From: a virus
Virus record (IMG/VR): IMGVR_UViG_3300025276_000139
Location: 1-30,328 of that record
Length of the DNA: 30,328 nt
Reading direction: 5' to 3' (one strand)
This document shows, piece after piece, positions 20,483 to 29,057 of the stretch (positions are counted from its first letter, which is position 1; the number at the start of each line of letters is the position of its first letter). A program made the translations under genes and the position numbers. The notes beneath the pieces are model-generated. The model was not told the origin of the DNA. It did no database searches and worked only from the letters and a program-made list of their open reading frames with translations.

Positions 20483-22339
20483 TTAAAATAATACTTTTTT
20501 GGGTGTTAAGCAATTAGCACTATCATCATCATTATTCATTTGGTTTACACCTGCACCGACTGTGTAAACATTCCCATCTTCTCCAAGCATAGCAAAATTA
20601 AGATTATTAGTTGCATTAATTAAATACCCTGCTATATCGTAATCAACTATTTTTTCAGGAATTTGCATTGCTGGAATACCTGCTGTTTGATAACTATATG
20701 GGTTTACGGCAGCTGTATCACCTAAACCTGTTTGTCCTAATTCACCTTGTCCCCAAACATACATATAACCATCTGTTGTTAAACTTGACAAAGTTGTACC
20801 ATAATTTTGTCCATGAACATGAAATTTAGATTTACTAAATACATCATTGCCTTCATGTAAATGTTTATTTGTTTGGTCTACTCCATTTTCTGTACTAAAT
20901 TTAAGTTTGTTAAATCCACCGCCAGTACCTGTCCCTGAACCATTTAATACTGAAGAACCATTATAACCATTCCCATGCTTTCTACCTACTCCCCAAATTT
21001 CTCCTTGAGCAGTTAAGCCATAAGTCCTTCCATATCCTCCATTTCTTGTGTGCAAATCAACAAACCCACCTACATTAACTCCTGCTACATTGCCACCAAA
21101 GGCAGCAGCTCCTCCAAATATTTTTTGTCCATCATCTGAAGTTACTTGTCCAGCACCACCTATTGTAGGAAGAGCTAAAGCTGGTAGAGGAGTAATTTCA
21201 TTTTGGTTTGTTGGATTATTACCAGCAATCCACCCTCTACCTGTTGTATCTAAAACCATACGCCTACCCATGTTTTGTACACCAGCAGTTGCATGATAAT
21301 CACTGTTATACATTCTAACAAAACTATAAGTATTTCCCAAAATCCTTGTGTATTCTACAAAACCCCCATATTCATTTTTACTTGATAATGCCCAATTAGC
21401 ACTTCCAACGGAGTATATCTTTCCTGAAGTATCTATAACATAAACAGCAGGGGTATTTGTACAAGCTGGAAATATATGTTTTTGTTTTATTGCTGGCATT
21501 GGCACACCATTAGCTAATGTAGTAATTTTAGTTGGTTTGTATTGTGGAGTTACTACACCATCACGACCACACTGACCATTTGCATTAACTCCCCAACTAT
21601 AGATACCTCCTGCATCATCTTGTGCGTACATTACAGTTTTTGCATCACCTATATTTTGGTCTCTATCTCCAGTCATGAAAGTAATTTTTTTACCTTCCAT
21701 GTCAGTACCTTTGCTGATGTCTGTTACTTTATATCTAGCTGCTACACCATAGTCAGAGTTCCATGCCCATCCTCCATAGATAGGGTCTCCACCAGAAGCA
21801 TATAAAACACCATCTTGGTCTATAATATATATGTTAAGTTGTAAACTAAAAGCATCTACTACATTTTTACCTTTAGGCATAGGAACTGTACAAGGTTGCA
21901 TATTAGATGCTGCAATATTACCTAAACCTGATTGACCACTTGTTTGTAATCCCCAGACTCTTAATGTGCCATCACTCATAATAGCACCATGATAATAGGC
22001 ATAGGAATAGCTTTCACTTGGTCTTATATGTCTCATTAATTTTATTGCTTTAGTACCTGACCTTTCTCCAGAGTGTCTAAATTCAACTGTATCTTCTTTT
22101 GAATGTAAGCTTGTACCTCTAGTACCAGTTACTCCTCCAGATAAAGAGTTAGTAACAACCTCACCTTTTGTTGTAGCTGCTTGTTGAGCTTCTGTAAAAA
22201 TAACCCAAGCACCATTTAAATATGAATATACTCCTCCCTCTTTAGCTACTACATCATAATTTATATATGTGTTTGCAGCATTATAGTCACCCTTCCATCG
22301 GTAACCTAGTTTTGTGTAATCTATAAATTGTTGAGTCAT
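20483..22339 (-). CDS. RCC1-propeller fibre protein (paralogue)
   Basis: This 618-residue protein starts with a CBM5/12-like segment (YRWKGDYNAANTYINYDVVA) and after a linker has about eight RCC1-like blades (MSDGTLRVWGLQTSGQSGLG, DQDGVLYASGG, DAGGIYSWGVNANGQCGRDG, DTSGKIYSVG, TAQGEIWGVG, TTDGYMYVWGQGELGQTGLG, GEDGNVYTVG). The RSGTK... segment before the first blade and the ending DDDSANCLTPKKVLF match the neighbouring 745-residue protein (SGTKV..., DDSAAFFTPKPILF), so both came from one ancestor by tandem duplication; this one lacks the cupredoxin part. It is likely a receptor-binding protein. The start lies nine bases after the previous stop with a plausible AAGGT site. Confidence 0.8.
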   Translation of the reverse strand: MTQQFIDYTKLGYRWKGDYNAANTYINYDVVAKEGGVYSYLNGAWVIFTEAQQAATTKGEVVTNSLSGGVTGTRGTSLHSKEDTVEFRHSGERSGTKAIKLMRHIRPSESYSYAYYHGAIMSDGTLRVWGLQTSGQSGLGNIAASNMQPCTVPMPKGKNVVDAFSLQLNIYIIDQDGVLYASGGDPIYGGWAWNSDYGVAARYKVTDISKGTDMEGKKITFMTGDRDQNIGDAKTVMYAQDDAGGIYSWGVNANGQCGRDGVVTPQYKPTKITTLANGVPMPAIKQKHIFPACTNTPAVYVIDTSGKIYSVGSANWALSSKNEYGGFVEYTRILGNTYSFVRMYNSDYHATAGVQNMGRRMVLDTTGRGWIAGNNPTNQNEITPLPALALPTIGGAGQVTSDDGQKIFGGAAAFGGNVAGVNVGGFVDLHTRNGGYGRTYGLTAQGEIWGVGRKHGNGYNGSSVLNGSGTGTGGGFNKLKFSTENGVDQTNKHLHEGNDVFSKSKFHVHGQNYGTTLSSLTTDGYMYVWGQGELGQTGLGDTAAVNPYSYQTAGIPAMQIPEKIVDYDIAGYLINATNNLNFAMLGEDGNVYTVGAGVNQMNNDDDSANCLTPKKVLF

Positions 22340-22349
22340 TCTATTTACC

Positions 22350-23123
22350 TTATATTACTAGTTTTAATTCATTGTCTACAATAGACAATGTTACAGAACC
22401 TGCTAACATCCAATTATTAAAATCAGAAACATCTACATCAGAACCACCAGAACCTTCTGTTGTCAAATTTAATGACCCAGCATCTGATACTTTTAATCCA
22501 TAAAAAGTTTCAGCAAAAGCTGCCCATGTTAATACACCAGAACCATTTGTTTGTAAAAGCTCACCTGATTCACCATCTGTTGTAGGAAATGTTAATGTAT
22601 AGCTAGCTGCTGCCGAATGAGGTGGAGATTTAAGTTTAATACCATGAGTGTTTTCAGCACAGTTTAATTGTATATATCCATCTGTCACTCCTGATGTTCC
22701 TTTAGCTTCTAAACTAGGAACAGAGCCTGTAGATATTAAATTAACTTTATCTGTTGTAACGGCATCATTAACAATATTTGTTGTGGCCACTACATTAGCA
22801 TCATTAATTACAGTGCCATTTAAAGCAACCGATTTTTCAGCAGGGTAAGTACAGAACACCGAACTTACACCTGATAAAGTAATAAGGCTGCCAGAATTAC
22901 TAGACTCTAATACTGTGTCCCTAGATAAAGTTGTGCCTGAAGATGTATAAGTGCCTAACCCTATTTCATAATCATTACCACTTGTAAGAGCATAGTAAGT
23001 TGTATTACCATTTCCTATAGCAGCAAAAGATTGAAACCCTGTACCTGCTCCAGCTAATGTAACTGTGCCTGTGCCTGTAGTTGCGGTAGTTTCTTTTACT
23101 CTATCCTTTAACACAAGAGCCAT
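22350..23123 (-). CDS. Tail fibre protein with common phage N-terminal domain
   Basis: This 257-residue protein starts MALVLKDRVKETTATTGTGT and continues with TLAGAGTGFQSFAAIGNGNT, a domain found at the N-terminus of many phage fibre and short-tail proteins, ending near VFCTYPAEKSV. The middle has the fibre motif INDANVVATTNIVNDAVTTD and a shaft-like part (YIQLNCAENTHGIKLKSPPH), and then LTFPTTDGESGELLQTNGSG, also typical of marine phage fibres. The C-terminal end (VTLSIVDNELKLVI) is beta-rich. It is probably the attachment part for the two RCC1 fibre proteins encoded next. Confidence 0.75.
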   Translation of the reverse strand: MALVLKDRVKETTATTGTGTVTLAGAGTGFQSFAAIGNGNTTYYALTSGNDYEIGLGTYTSSGTTLSRDTVLESSNSGSLITLSGVSSVFCTYPAEKSVALNGTVINDANVVATTNIVNDAVTTDKVNLISTGSVPSLEAKGTSGVTDGYIQLNCAENTHGIKLKSPPHSAAASYTLTFPTTDGESGELLQTNGSGVLTWAAFAETFYGLKVSDAGSLNLTTEGSGGSDVDVSDFNNWMLAGSVTLSIVDNELKLVI

Positions 23124-23132
23124 ATTTTATCC

Positions 23133-23525
23133 TTACGAAAATTCTACTGTTAAGTTGCCAGTCGTGATTTTAAATATATCACCAGAATCAATAGTTTTAG
23201 CACTGTCTAATGGTGTGTGAAATATCATATTACCACTAGTAGCAGCATCCCATATACCTATCCACCCTATCGTTCCCCATGTTGCAGTTGCAGTTGGGAA
23301 AGTTATGTCTGCATCTGTAGCAACTGTACCTGATGTTCCTGAAGCGGTAGCAAAAGAAGAAGCAGTCCTAGCATAAGATCCACCAGAAACTTCTGTTCCA
23401 GTTCCAGCATCTGTTGGGTCTGCTGTGTGTAATGATATATAAGGATTGTTTACTGCTGTAAAAGCAACCCCATTAAGTGTTAAGTTTAGAAGTGCAACCT
23501 CTAAATGATTTGACATTTCAGACAT
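23133..23525 (-). CDS. Phage tail/neck fibre-like protein
   Basis: This 130-residue protein starts MSEMSNHLEVALLNLTLNGV and contains YISLHTADPTDAGTGTEVSG followed by GSYARTASSFATA, a strongly recurring phage pattern (LH..DPTD.G.G.EVSG..YAR). The C-terminal half is strand-rich with WGTIGWIGIWDAATSGNMIF. Such proteins are annotated as putative tail fibre or virion proteins; no enzyme is expected. It lies between the gp4-like adaptor and the first fibre gene. Confidence 0.75.
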   Translation of the reverse strand: MSEMSNHLEVALLNLTLNGVAFTAVNNPYISLHTADPTDAGTGTEVSGGSYARTASSFATASGTSGTVATDADITFPTATATWGTIGWIGIWDAATSGNMIFHTPLDSAKTIDSGDIFKITTGNLTVEFS

Positions 23526-23531
23526 CGTAAT

Positions 23532-24155
23532 TTACCTCGTTGAGTTAGTAATAGTAAGTGGTTGAGCAGGGTATTCGGATTCATTATCACTCTTTTGTAG
23601 AGCTCTTACTCCTCTGTCATACATACTTGCCCATGTATTAAGTCTTTCATCATTCATTAAATAAGGTTCTGCTTCACCTAATGCAGCGTATAACAACAAA
23701 TCAGGTGTATTAGTTAACCAAAGGTTATTTGGGTAAGTGTCGGTCAAATATTCTGGTTTGTAAAAGTAAACCATCTGTAGTGTGTAAACGCTGTCAGGGA
23801 TTGGAGCAAATTGAAACTCTGCACCTGTCAGTGTATATTGACTAGGCAATCCAGATGTTGATGTATGAGCATTTCTAAAGAAATTACTTACAGATAAAAA
23901 TTTAATTGTTTGTGGTGGGTTACCTTGTAAATGCAAATCTTTCATAGCTACAAAATCTGAAGGCAAAGATACTGTTGCATCTCCAGCAATTGTATCTGCT
24001 GTTGCTACTTTAATCATTTGTCTAATGCGTAAATCTCTTAAAAGCCTATCTTCAGCTAATCTAATAAACTCTGGTATCTGTACTGTTAAATCAGTACGAG
24101 CCAAGTAACTAGCTATAGTTGCCTGTAGCGTTGTATAGTCTGTAAAAAATGCCAT
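23532..24155 (-). CDS. Head-to-tail adaptor (P22 gp4/connector-like)
   Basis: This 207-residue protein starts MAFFTDYTTLQATIASYLAR and has PEFIRLAEDRLLRDLRIRQM (28-47), then VSLPSDFVAMKDLHL and a strand region (QYTLTGAEFQFAPIPDSVYT; LQMVYFYKPEYLTD), and a helical end (DLLLYAALGEAEPYLMNDER). This is the pattern of phage adaptor/connector proteins forming a ring under the portal. Length is close to P22 gp4 (about 166) and related adaptors (about 200). It would connect portal and gp10-like hub. The neighbour order supports it. Confidence 0.8.
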   Translation of the reverse strand: MAFFTDYTTLQATIASYLARTDLTVQIPEFIRLAEDRLLRDLRIRQMIKVATADTIAGDATVSLPSDFVAMKDLHLQGNPPQTIKFLSVSNFFRNAHTSTSGLPSQYTLTGAEFQFAPIPDSVYTLQMVYFYKPEYLTDTYPNNLWLTNTPDLLLYAALGEAEPYLMNDERLNTWASMYDRGVRALQKSDNESEYPAQPLTITNSTR

Positions 24156-24497
24156 TTAGATTCTGCCCTGTTTTGTTCTAAAAAAACGATTATCTGGATG
24201 ATTTAAAAATTCTTTAAATCTTTTCATATCTATTACATTAAATCCTTGCATGATCTTTTTATGATTTAAGTCATCAATAACTGTATTTGGTATAGATGCA
24301 ATCTTGTTACTAAACATATCATCACCCCATTTTGATGATGAAGTAATAATTTCTTCTTTGTTCATTTCAACAATATCTGTTACATCTTGTTTTGTTTCTA
24401 TCACATAACCATCATTATCATGGTCATCGTGTTTTGTTTGGTGTCTATATTTTATTGGTTTAGACCAACTGTTCTTATATTCTTTTTTATCTTCCAT
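24156..24497 (-). CDS. Conserved small phage protein after capsid gene
   Basis: This 113-residue polar protein has a disordered basic/acidic start (NSWSKPIKYRHQTKHDDHDN) and a conserved-looking C-terminal half: KWGDDMFSNKIASIPNTVID, MQGFNVIDMKRFKEFLNHPD and NRFFRTKQGRI. Proteins ending with this FLN-x-P...R-x-FRT pattern are common in podovirus-like genomes just after the capsid gene; their role is not established. It is the first gene after the terminator, so it is expressed by read-through or from a local promoter. Confidence 0.65.
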   Translation of the reverse strand: MEDKKEYKNSWSKPIKYRHQTKHDDHDNDGYVIETKQDVTDIVEMNKEEIITSSSKWGDDMFSNKIASIPNTVIDDLNHKKIMQGFNVIDMKRFKEFLNHPDNRFFRTKQGRI

Positions 24498-24507
24498 AAT
24501 CTTCCTT

Positions 24508-24538
24508 AAAAGATATGCCCACCGAAGTGGGCTATATC
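24508..24538 (-). terminator. Rho-independent terminator after the capsid gene
   Basis: On the minus strand, GCCCAC-TTCG-GTGGGC (24517-24532) forms a strong stem with the very stable UUCG loop. It is extended by GATAT/ATATC pairing around one unpaired A (24512-24538) and followed by CTTTTAA. It sits in the 57-base gap directly downstream of the major capsid gene. A partial terminator here would limit transcription of the downstream neck and fibre genes relative to the capsid. The short T run suggests incomplete termination. Confidence 0.75.
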
Positions 24539-24554
24539 AATACTTAATATTTAA

Positions 24555-25550
24555 TTAAGCGTTTAAATCAGCAACAATTGCATGAGCTGCTTCGTTACTT
24601 ACTTGCAGAGTTAATTCTGTAAGCATTTGATGTTTTTCAGCATCACCTGTTTTAGCTAATAGATTAGACTGGAATGGTCTTAAAGTTGCTAAAGACAACA
24701 TTGTTGGATCTAAAACAAGAGCCTGTTCACCATTATTTGCTGCATAATCAGAAGTCATAAATCTTTCTGGAACTACTGAAAGCATCCCAAAATCTGATAA
24801 ATAAACATCGCTGGCACCTACGATTGCTGCGGCTTTTGTAGAAGTACCTGCGTTAGGTGTAGTAACTCGATTAGCTGCAATACCAGTAAAACCTGATACT
24901 TTAACTTTTTGGTTAGGTGGTACAATCAACATAGTTGGAGAACCGCCAGAGTTAAACGCTGCTTTCATAGCAGTTTTTAAAGATGCTTCTGTAAACGCTG
25001 CTGTGTTACCAGCTGCGGCTTTAGTTCTAATTGCTGAACCTGCTGGAGCTGCTGGAGCTGCTGGAGCACCTGCTGCTACTGTACCAACTGAAGTCCAGTT
25101 AGTTCTAATCCAAGTTTGTAGAGATGCCATTTTTGGTGCTGCACCTGCTGCTGATGTTACTGGAGCAACATTACCAAGAATAGCAAATTCTATGTCTCGT
25201 TTTAGTTCTTGTCCTGCTTTAGCTAACTGATAAGCTGTTTCTGTCTTACGACCAGCTTTATCAACTCCATCAAGAGTGCCAGTAATGTTTACTGTTTTAC
25301 CCATGATTTGAGTTCTGTTTGTAGCTCTAACTGTAGGTACGGCTGTAAATGCTGCTGCATCCGCTCCCTCAACTAATGCTGTGTTAGCCGCTGCACCTAA
25401 TGTGTCAGTCTGCCATTCGTGAAGTGTTGCTGTTGCCTTTGTTTTTCCGATAGAAGAAACTACAGGAGTCTCTGTCGGAGCAATGTTGTAAATGGTGTTG
25501 GATAAATCCTCACGCATCCCAACTGCTTGATAAGTATGAAATGAAGCCAT
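24555..25550 (-). CDS. Major capsid protein, SU10/DUF5309-type
   Basis: This 331-residue protein has the N-terminal signature of the SU10_MCP (DUF5309) group: MREDLSNTIYNIAPTETPVV (12-31), IGKTKATATLHEWQTDTLG (34-52), EGADAAAFTA, the TNRTQIMGKTVNITGTLDGV segment (77-96) and AGQELKRDIEFAILGN (112-127). It should adopt the HK97 fold and form the head lattice. A low-complexity Ala/Pro/Gly insertion (residues about 155-182) lies in the middle, encoded by a tandem nine-base repeat, and may be a surface loop. It follows the scaffold gene by 12 bases, and a terminator follows. Confidence 0.85.
   Translation of the reverse strand: MASFHTYQAVGMREDLSNTIYNIAPTETPVVSSIGKTKATATLHEWQTDTLGAAANTALVEGADAAAFTAVPTVRATNRTQIMGKTVNITGTLDGVDKAGRKTETAYQLAKAGQELKRDIEFAILGNVAPVTSAAGAAPKMASLQTWIRTNWTSVGTVAAGAPAAPAAPAGSAIRTKAAAGNTAAFTEASLKTAMKAAFNSGGSPTMLIVPPNQKVKVSGFTGIAANRVTTPNAGTSTKAAAIVGASDVYLSDFGMLSVVPERFMTSDYAANNGEQALVLDPTMLSLATLRPFQSNLLAKTGDAEKHQMLTELTLQVSNEAAHAIVADLNA
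25042..25068. repeat. Nine-base tandem repeat in the capsid gene
   Basis: Three copies of GCTGGAGCT (the last GCTGGAGCA) lie head to tail and encode the in-frame PAAPAAPAG stretch of the capsid protein. The surrounding codons are also Ala-rich. Slippage at such a repeat would change loop length by three residues per unit without breaking the frame. Confidence 0.8.
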
Positions 25551-25562
25551 TGTTATTTTTCC

Positions 25563-26582
25563 TTAAATAAAGTTTTCAAATAAAGCTGCTGCATCTCTGG
25601 CATCACCAGTTTGCAGTAACCTGTTCTGTTGTTTTTTAGTTCTGTCTGTTACAGTCTGCTTTACTTTAGCTCCACCTTTTATTGTCTTGGGAGCATTAGC
25701 GACTTTCTTTTTAACACCAGCTTTACCTGCCATTAATTTGTCGTATTGTGCCGCTTTATGTAACACTAAAACATGGCGAGAATCATAGACTTGAGATAAC
25801 TCATCATCTGTGAAACCAACCTTTTTCCCATAGTTGCGAATACTATTTCTAATTTGTTCGCCTTTGGCTTTGTCTGAAAACTCTGGCAAGGATTGTGTCA
25901 GTTTTTGTGCTTCTCCTGCTACAAACTTTTGCATTTGATCTGCTCTTACTGCGTTTTGCTCTTGAGCAAGGCGGTGTCGTTCAGATTGCACAGCTTGTAA
26001 CTGTTCTTTTTTTTCGGTCATTTCTGCGACCTTAACTGCATATCCTATTGGGTCGTTCTCTTTCATTGCAGATAAATCTTCCGGGCTGTTATTATTACCA
26101 ACCAAGAATTGTTCAACTGCTTGAAGTTTTTGAGCATAGTCATCCCTAACTTGTCTAGCTTCAAGAATAGCTTTAGCTTCTTGTTCAATTACTTTACGCT
26201 GTTCGGCCACTTCTTGAGTCTTTTTAGTGTAGTCGCTGCCAAGCTGATAAGATTTTTTAAGCTCATCAAGGGTAACTTCTTTTTCTTCACCAGCCGCTTT
26301 GACTGTGAAAGTTTGTTCTTCCTCAACTACTTCTTCATCTTCTTCAATCTCGGAGTCTTCTTCAGTTGCTTCTTCAGCTTCTTCCATCTCTGGTTCAGCT
26401 TCTTCTTCAACCTCTGTTTCCTCTACCTCTGCTTCTTGTGTATCTTCTTCCGTTTCAGTTGGTTGCTCGTTAGAGTCCTCTGGTGTGGATAACATACCCT
26501 CAAATGCAGATGTTGCATCATCTATTGTTATAGGGCTATCATTCCCACTTCCAACTTCTGGAGTCGTGGTTTCTTCACTCAT
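25563..26582 (-). CDS. Capsid scaffolding protein
   Basis: This 339-residue protein has an extremely acidic N-terminal third (residues about 35-95, mostly Glu/Asp, such as EEEAEPEMEEAEEATEEDSE), a small strand motif (TFTVKAAGEEKEVTLDEL), a long coiled-coil-like middle (YTKKTQEVAEQRKVIEQEAK and on to about residue 225) and a basic C-terminal region (GVKKKVANAPKTIKGGAKV) with terminal helix. Acidic/coiled-coil/basic layout and position between portal and capsid gene are those of phage scaffolding proteins, which guide procapsid assembly through a basic C-terminal helix and then leave. No protease domain is visible. Confidence 0.85.
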   Translation of the reverse strand: MSEETTTPEVGSGNDSPITIDDATSAFEGMLSTPEDSNEQPTETEEDTQEAEVEETEVEEEAEPEMEEAEEATEEDSEIEEDEEVVEEEQTFTVKAAGEEKEVTLDELKKSYQLGSDYTKKTQEVAEQRKVIEQEAKAILEARQVRDDYAQKLQAVEQFLVGNNNSPEDLSAMKENDPIGYAVKVAEMTEKKEQLQAVQSERHRLAQEQNAVRADQMQKFVAGEAQKLTQSLPEFSDKAKGEQIRNSIRNYGKKVGFTDDELSQVYDSRHVLVLHKAAQYDKLMAGKAGVKKKVANAPKTIKGGAKVKQTVTDRTKKQQNRLLQTGDARDAAALFENFI

Positions 26583-26634
26583 TGTATTTCCTTAATCGCC
26601 ATCTAGGTGTGGCATTACCATACAGGCTAAATGC

Positions 26635-26865
26635 CTATAATATTGTCCATGATTTATCCTTAATCTTGTCGCTGTCTACGATAGATTGAAGTCTAGTCAT
26701 CATGTTATCTATTGCCTTAATCCTGTTGTAAGCTCTTTCTCTTACATCTACATCTTCTGGATTAGAGTTCTTTATTTCTTCATAACACTCTTTGGTCATA
26801 TCCTTTATTTCATCAAGAAATGATTGAGTATTTAATACGCTTTTAATTTCAGCTTTTTTGTCCAT
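26635..26865 (-). CDS. Small helical protein between portal and scaffold
   Basis: This 76-residue charged, probably all-helical protein begins MDKKAEIKSVLNTQSFLDEI and continues with a second helix containing RERAYNRIKAIDNMMTRLQS. No family is recognised. The start overlaps the portal stop (TAATG at 26865), so it is translated with the portal. It could be an assembly helper. A 52-base gap with no gene separates it from the scaffold start at 26582; I see only a weak 4-bp hairpin in that gap. Confidence 0.65.
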   Translation of the reverse strand: MDKKAEIKSVLNTQSFLDEIKDMTKECYEEIKNSNPEDVDVRERAYNRIKAIDNMMTRLQSIVDSDKIKDKSWTIL

Positions 26866-29057
26866 TAAATTTTAGGTGTTGCTAGGTTTTGTATTTTTTC
26901 TAGTGAATTTAATATTTCTGTTGTTTTATTCAGATCAGATTTTTCTTGGTCATTGTTAGTCTTTTGCATTAGTTGCATTTCTTTCATAGCCATCTCTGCT
27001 TCAAACTGTACTTGTTTTTGTTGCAGCTCTAACATTTCTTTTTGCACTTTCAGCTCTAGCTCTTGTTTTTCTAATTCAAGCTGTGCCATTTTAGATTGCA
27101 TTTGCATTTCTGCTTTTTCTTTTTCTACTTGTGCAAGTATTTTAGCTGCTTCAGTATTAGGATCAGTCTTTGGGTTCTGTGCTTGTTGTTGTGCAAGTTG
27201 GTCAGATTCTTCTTGGGTTACATCTTTTAAGAATGCAGATTCATCTTTAAATCCTGCCATGTTTACAAATTTAGCCAGTGTGTCTCTATATTGTTTTAAG
27301 CTAACTAGTGGATTAGATAATCCGTATTCTTTAAGCATCTGCTCTTGTTTGTCTAACACCATCTGCATAACAGATAATTGCTCACTTTTAGCACCATTAC
27401 CCAGACCAACATTGACTGTGACATTGTATTCTGTATTCCATTCTCTAGGATTCATGGGTACAAATTTGTTGTTAACTTTAATAATTTTTTCTTTTTGTTG
27501 GTACTTACATACAAGCTGTAATATACCTTTCATTAGGGATGAGACTCCAGTGTCAGCAAAGATACGAGCTATCAGTTCTATTTTACCACCTGCTGCTGAA
27601 CTCATTGCTGCGACTGCTGTGGCTGTCACATTCTGGAGGATATTAGGATCAAGTCCCTGTGATGCTTCACTTACACCAGTTCTTTTGGCCTGTACAGTAT
27701 CTAAATACTCAAGCATGGGAAATGATTGTCCAGCACTAGATTGCACTGTCATTGGCACTAACGCATTAGGGTTCTTAATACGAATAACACCACCTGCGGT
27801 AGATGTTAGTAAGTCATCAAGATTAACCTGTCCCTCAACTGCACCAACACGATAGTTGTTAGTTAAGTAAAGATTGTCTAGCATCTGTCTAGTAATAGTA
27901 GATTTAATTAATTGTAAATCCATAGTTCTGTCAGCTAATGATTCACCAAAGAACTTATGTGGTATTGGGAACGGGCATACACTATGGAATGGTTGATAGT
28001 CACACTCTTCATGCATAAGCACTTTGTTGTCAGCGTAACAAACTCTATGTCGTTCTGCTATGCCATCACCATCTAAATCTGCACGAACATAACACTCGTA
28101 ATACTCAACACGCTGCATACTTTCATTATCAGAGTTGTTATTATCAAAGGGTTGCTCACCTGCACCAAACCTTGCTACCCTCTCTGGAGTAAAGTCTAAT
28201 AAATCTCCAGTAGATAATTCTGCAACAACATCCGGGTCATATCCCATTGCTATTAAATCACTGCGAGTGACTAAACTTCTTTCTGCTACAAAATCAGCAT
28301 CCTCAATATTAATAGCACTTTTGTCTATTAAAAATTCTTCTGGAGCAACTGATTCTATTTTAACTTTAGATGAGTCTATTGTTCTTTTACATTTAATATT
28401 GTAGTAAATGTTAATGATTGGTGGTACTTCCATCATCAGAGGCATACCCATCTCATCTATCATCGGTTGGCCTGTCATTGGATCTACTGCTGGTTGTGGT
28501 GCTTGTTCTATAATTTCTTCTACTTCTTCTTGAGAAACAATTTCTACTTCCTCGTCTTGCATAATCATTGCAAGTTCATCTTCTGTTAGGTTCTCGTATT
28601 TTTCTTTTGTTACATCTTTCTTGTCATCCCAGTAGCATTTAAGTACTCCTATTTTTTGACACAGTGCATCCCAAAAGAAGTCATGCAACAGTTCAAAACC
28701 ATTGTTCTGTTTATAAAAAATGTGGTTTACATATGCTGTCGCTTGTTCAGCCAACTCACCATCACCCTCGTTAACTGGTTCAAATACAACTGCCTTTTGT
28801 GATTGGGTAAAGACCTTAATAAGTTGTGGCAATGCCCCATCAACTGCTTCTGCAACCTCTGCGGTTACTATTTGACTACGACCCTCTACTTCGTTTCCAT
28901 AAGGCTCACGAAGATAATAGTCTAATGCGGATGCCCTTTGCAATTGTGTATCAGTTGCAATAAAGCCTAACGAGTCATTAATATGATCGCCAATAATATT
29001 GACTAATTCTCTATTGTCACTTTCGTTTACTTTCATTTTTTTCTTATCGTATGCCAT
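26865..29057 (-). CDS. Portal protein, P22 type
   Basis: This 730-residue protein is the size of P22 gp1 (725) and has portal features: an N-terminal helical region (QRASALDYYLREPYGNEVEG, then RSQIVTAEVAEAVDGALPQL), a beta/helix stem part with DDLLTSTAGGVIRIKNPNAL, and helical stem-crown regions (GVSEASQGLDPNILQNVTAT, then AVAAMSSAAGGKIELIARIF). It ends in a long C-terminal coiled coil (residues about 640-715, QSKMAQLELEKQELELKVQK), corresponding to the barrel of P22. An acidic, Pro/Met-rich insertion lies at about residues 175-215. The dodecameric ring would be the DNA entry and exit channel. The start follows the terminase stop directly (29058). Confidence 0.9.
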   Translation of the reverse strand: MAYDKKKMKVNESDNRELVNIIGDHINDSLGFIATDTQLQRASALDYYLREPYGNEVEGRSQIVTAEVAEAVDGALPQLIKVFTQSQKAVVFEPVNEGDGELAEQATAYVNHIFYKQNNGFELLHDFFWDALCQKIGVLKCYWDDKKDVTKEKYENLTEDELAMIMQDEEVEIVSQEEVEEIIEQAPQPAVDPMTGQPMIDEMGMPLMMEVPPIINIYYNIKCKRTIDSSKVKIESVAPEEFLIDKSAINIEDADFVAERSLVTRSDLIAMGYDPDVVAELSTGDLLDFTPERVARFGAGEQPFDNNNSDNESMQRVEYYECYVRADLDGDGIAERHRVCYADNKVLMHEECDYQPFHSVCPFPIPHKFFGESLADRTMDLQLIKSTITRQMLDNLYLTNNYRVGAVEGQVNLDDLLTSTAGGVIRIKNPNALVPMTVQSSAGQSFPMLEYLDTVQAKRTGVSEASQGLDPNILQNVTATAVAAMSSAAGGKIELIARIFADTGVSSLMKGILQLVCKYQQKEKIIKVNNKFVPMNPREWNTEYNVTVNVGLGNGAKSEQLSVMQMVLDKQEQMLKEYGLSNPLVSLKQYRDTLAKFVNMAGFKDESAFLKDVTQEESDQLAQQQAQNPKTDPNTEAAKILAQVEKEKAEMQMQSKMAQLELEKQELELKVQKEMLELQQKQVQFEAEMAMKEMQLMQKTNNDQEKSDLNKTTEILNSLEKIQNLATPKI

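Noticed and set aside
26299-26595. Ser-rich plus-strand frame opposite the scaffold
   Set aside because: It is the complement of the Glu-rich tract (GAA/GAG becoming TTC/CTC and shifted TCT), so it is compositional.
26583-26634. Possible terminator between the small helical gene and scaffold
   Set aside because: The AGGC/GCCT hairpin has only four base pairs and no T run.
26953-27855. 300-codon plus-strand frame opposite the portal gene
   Set aside because: Its sequence is Cys/Ser/Ile-rich low complexity produced by the reverse complement of coiled-coil codons; no ribosome site or domain, and the portal is clear on the other strand.
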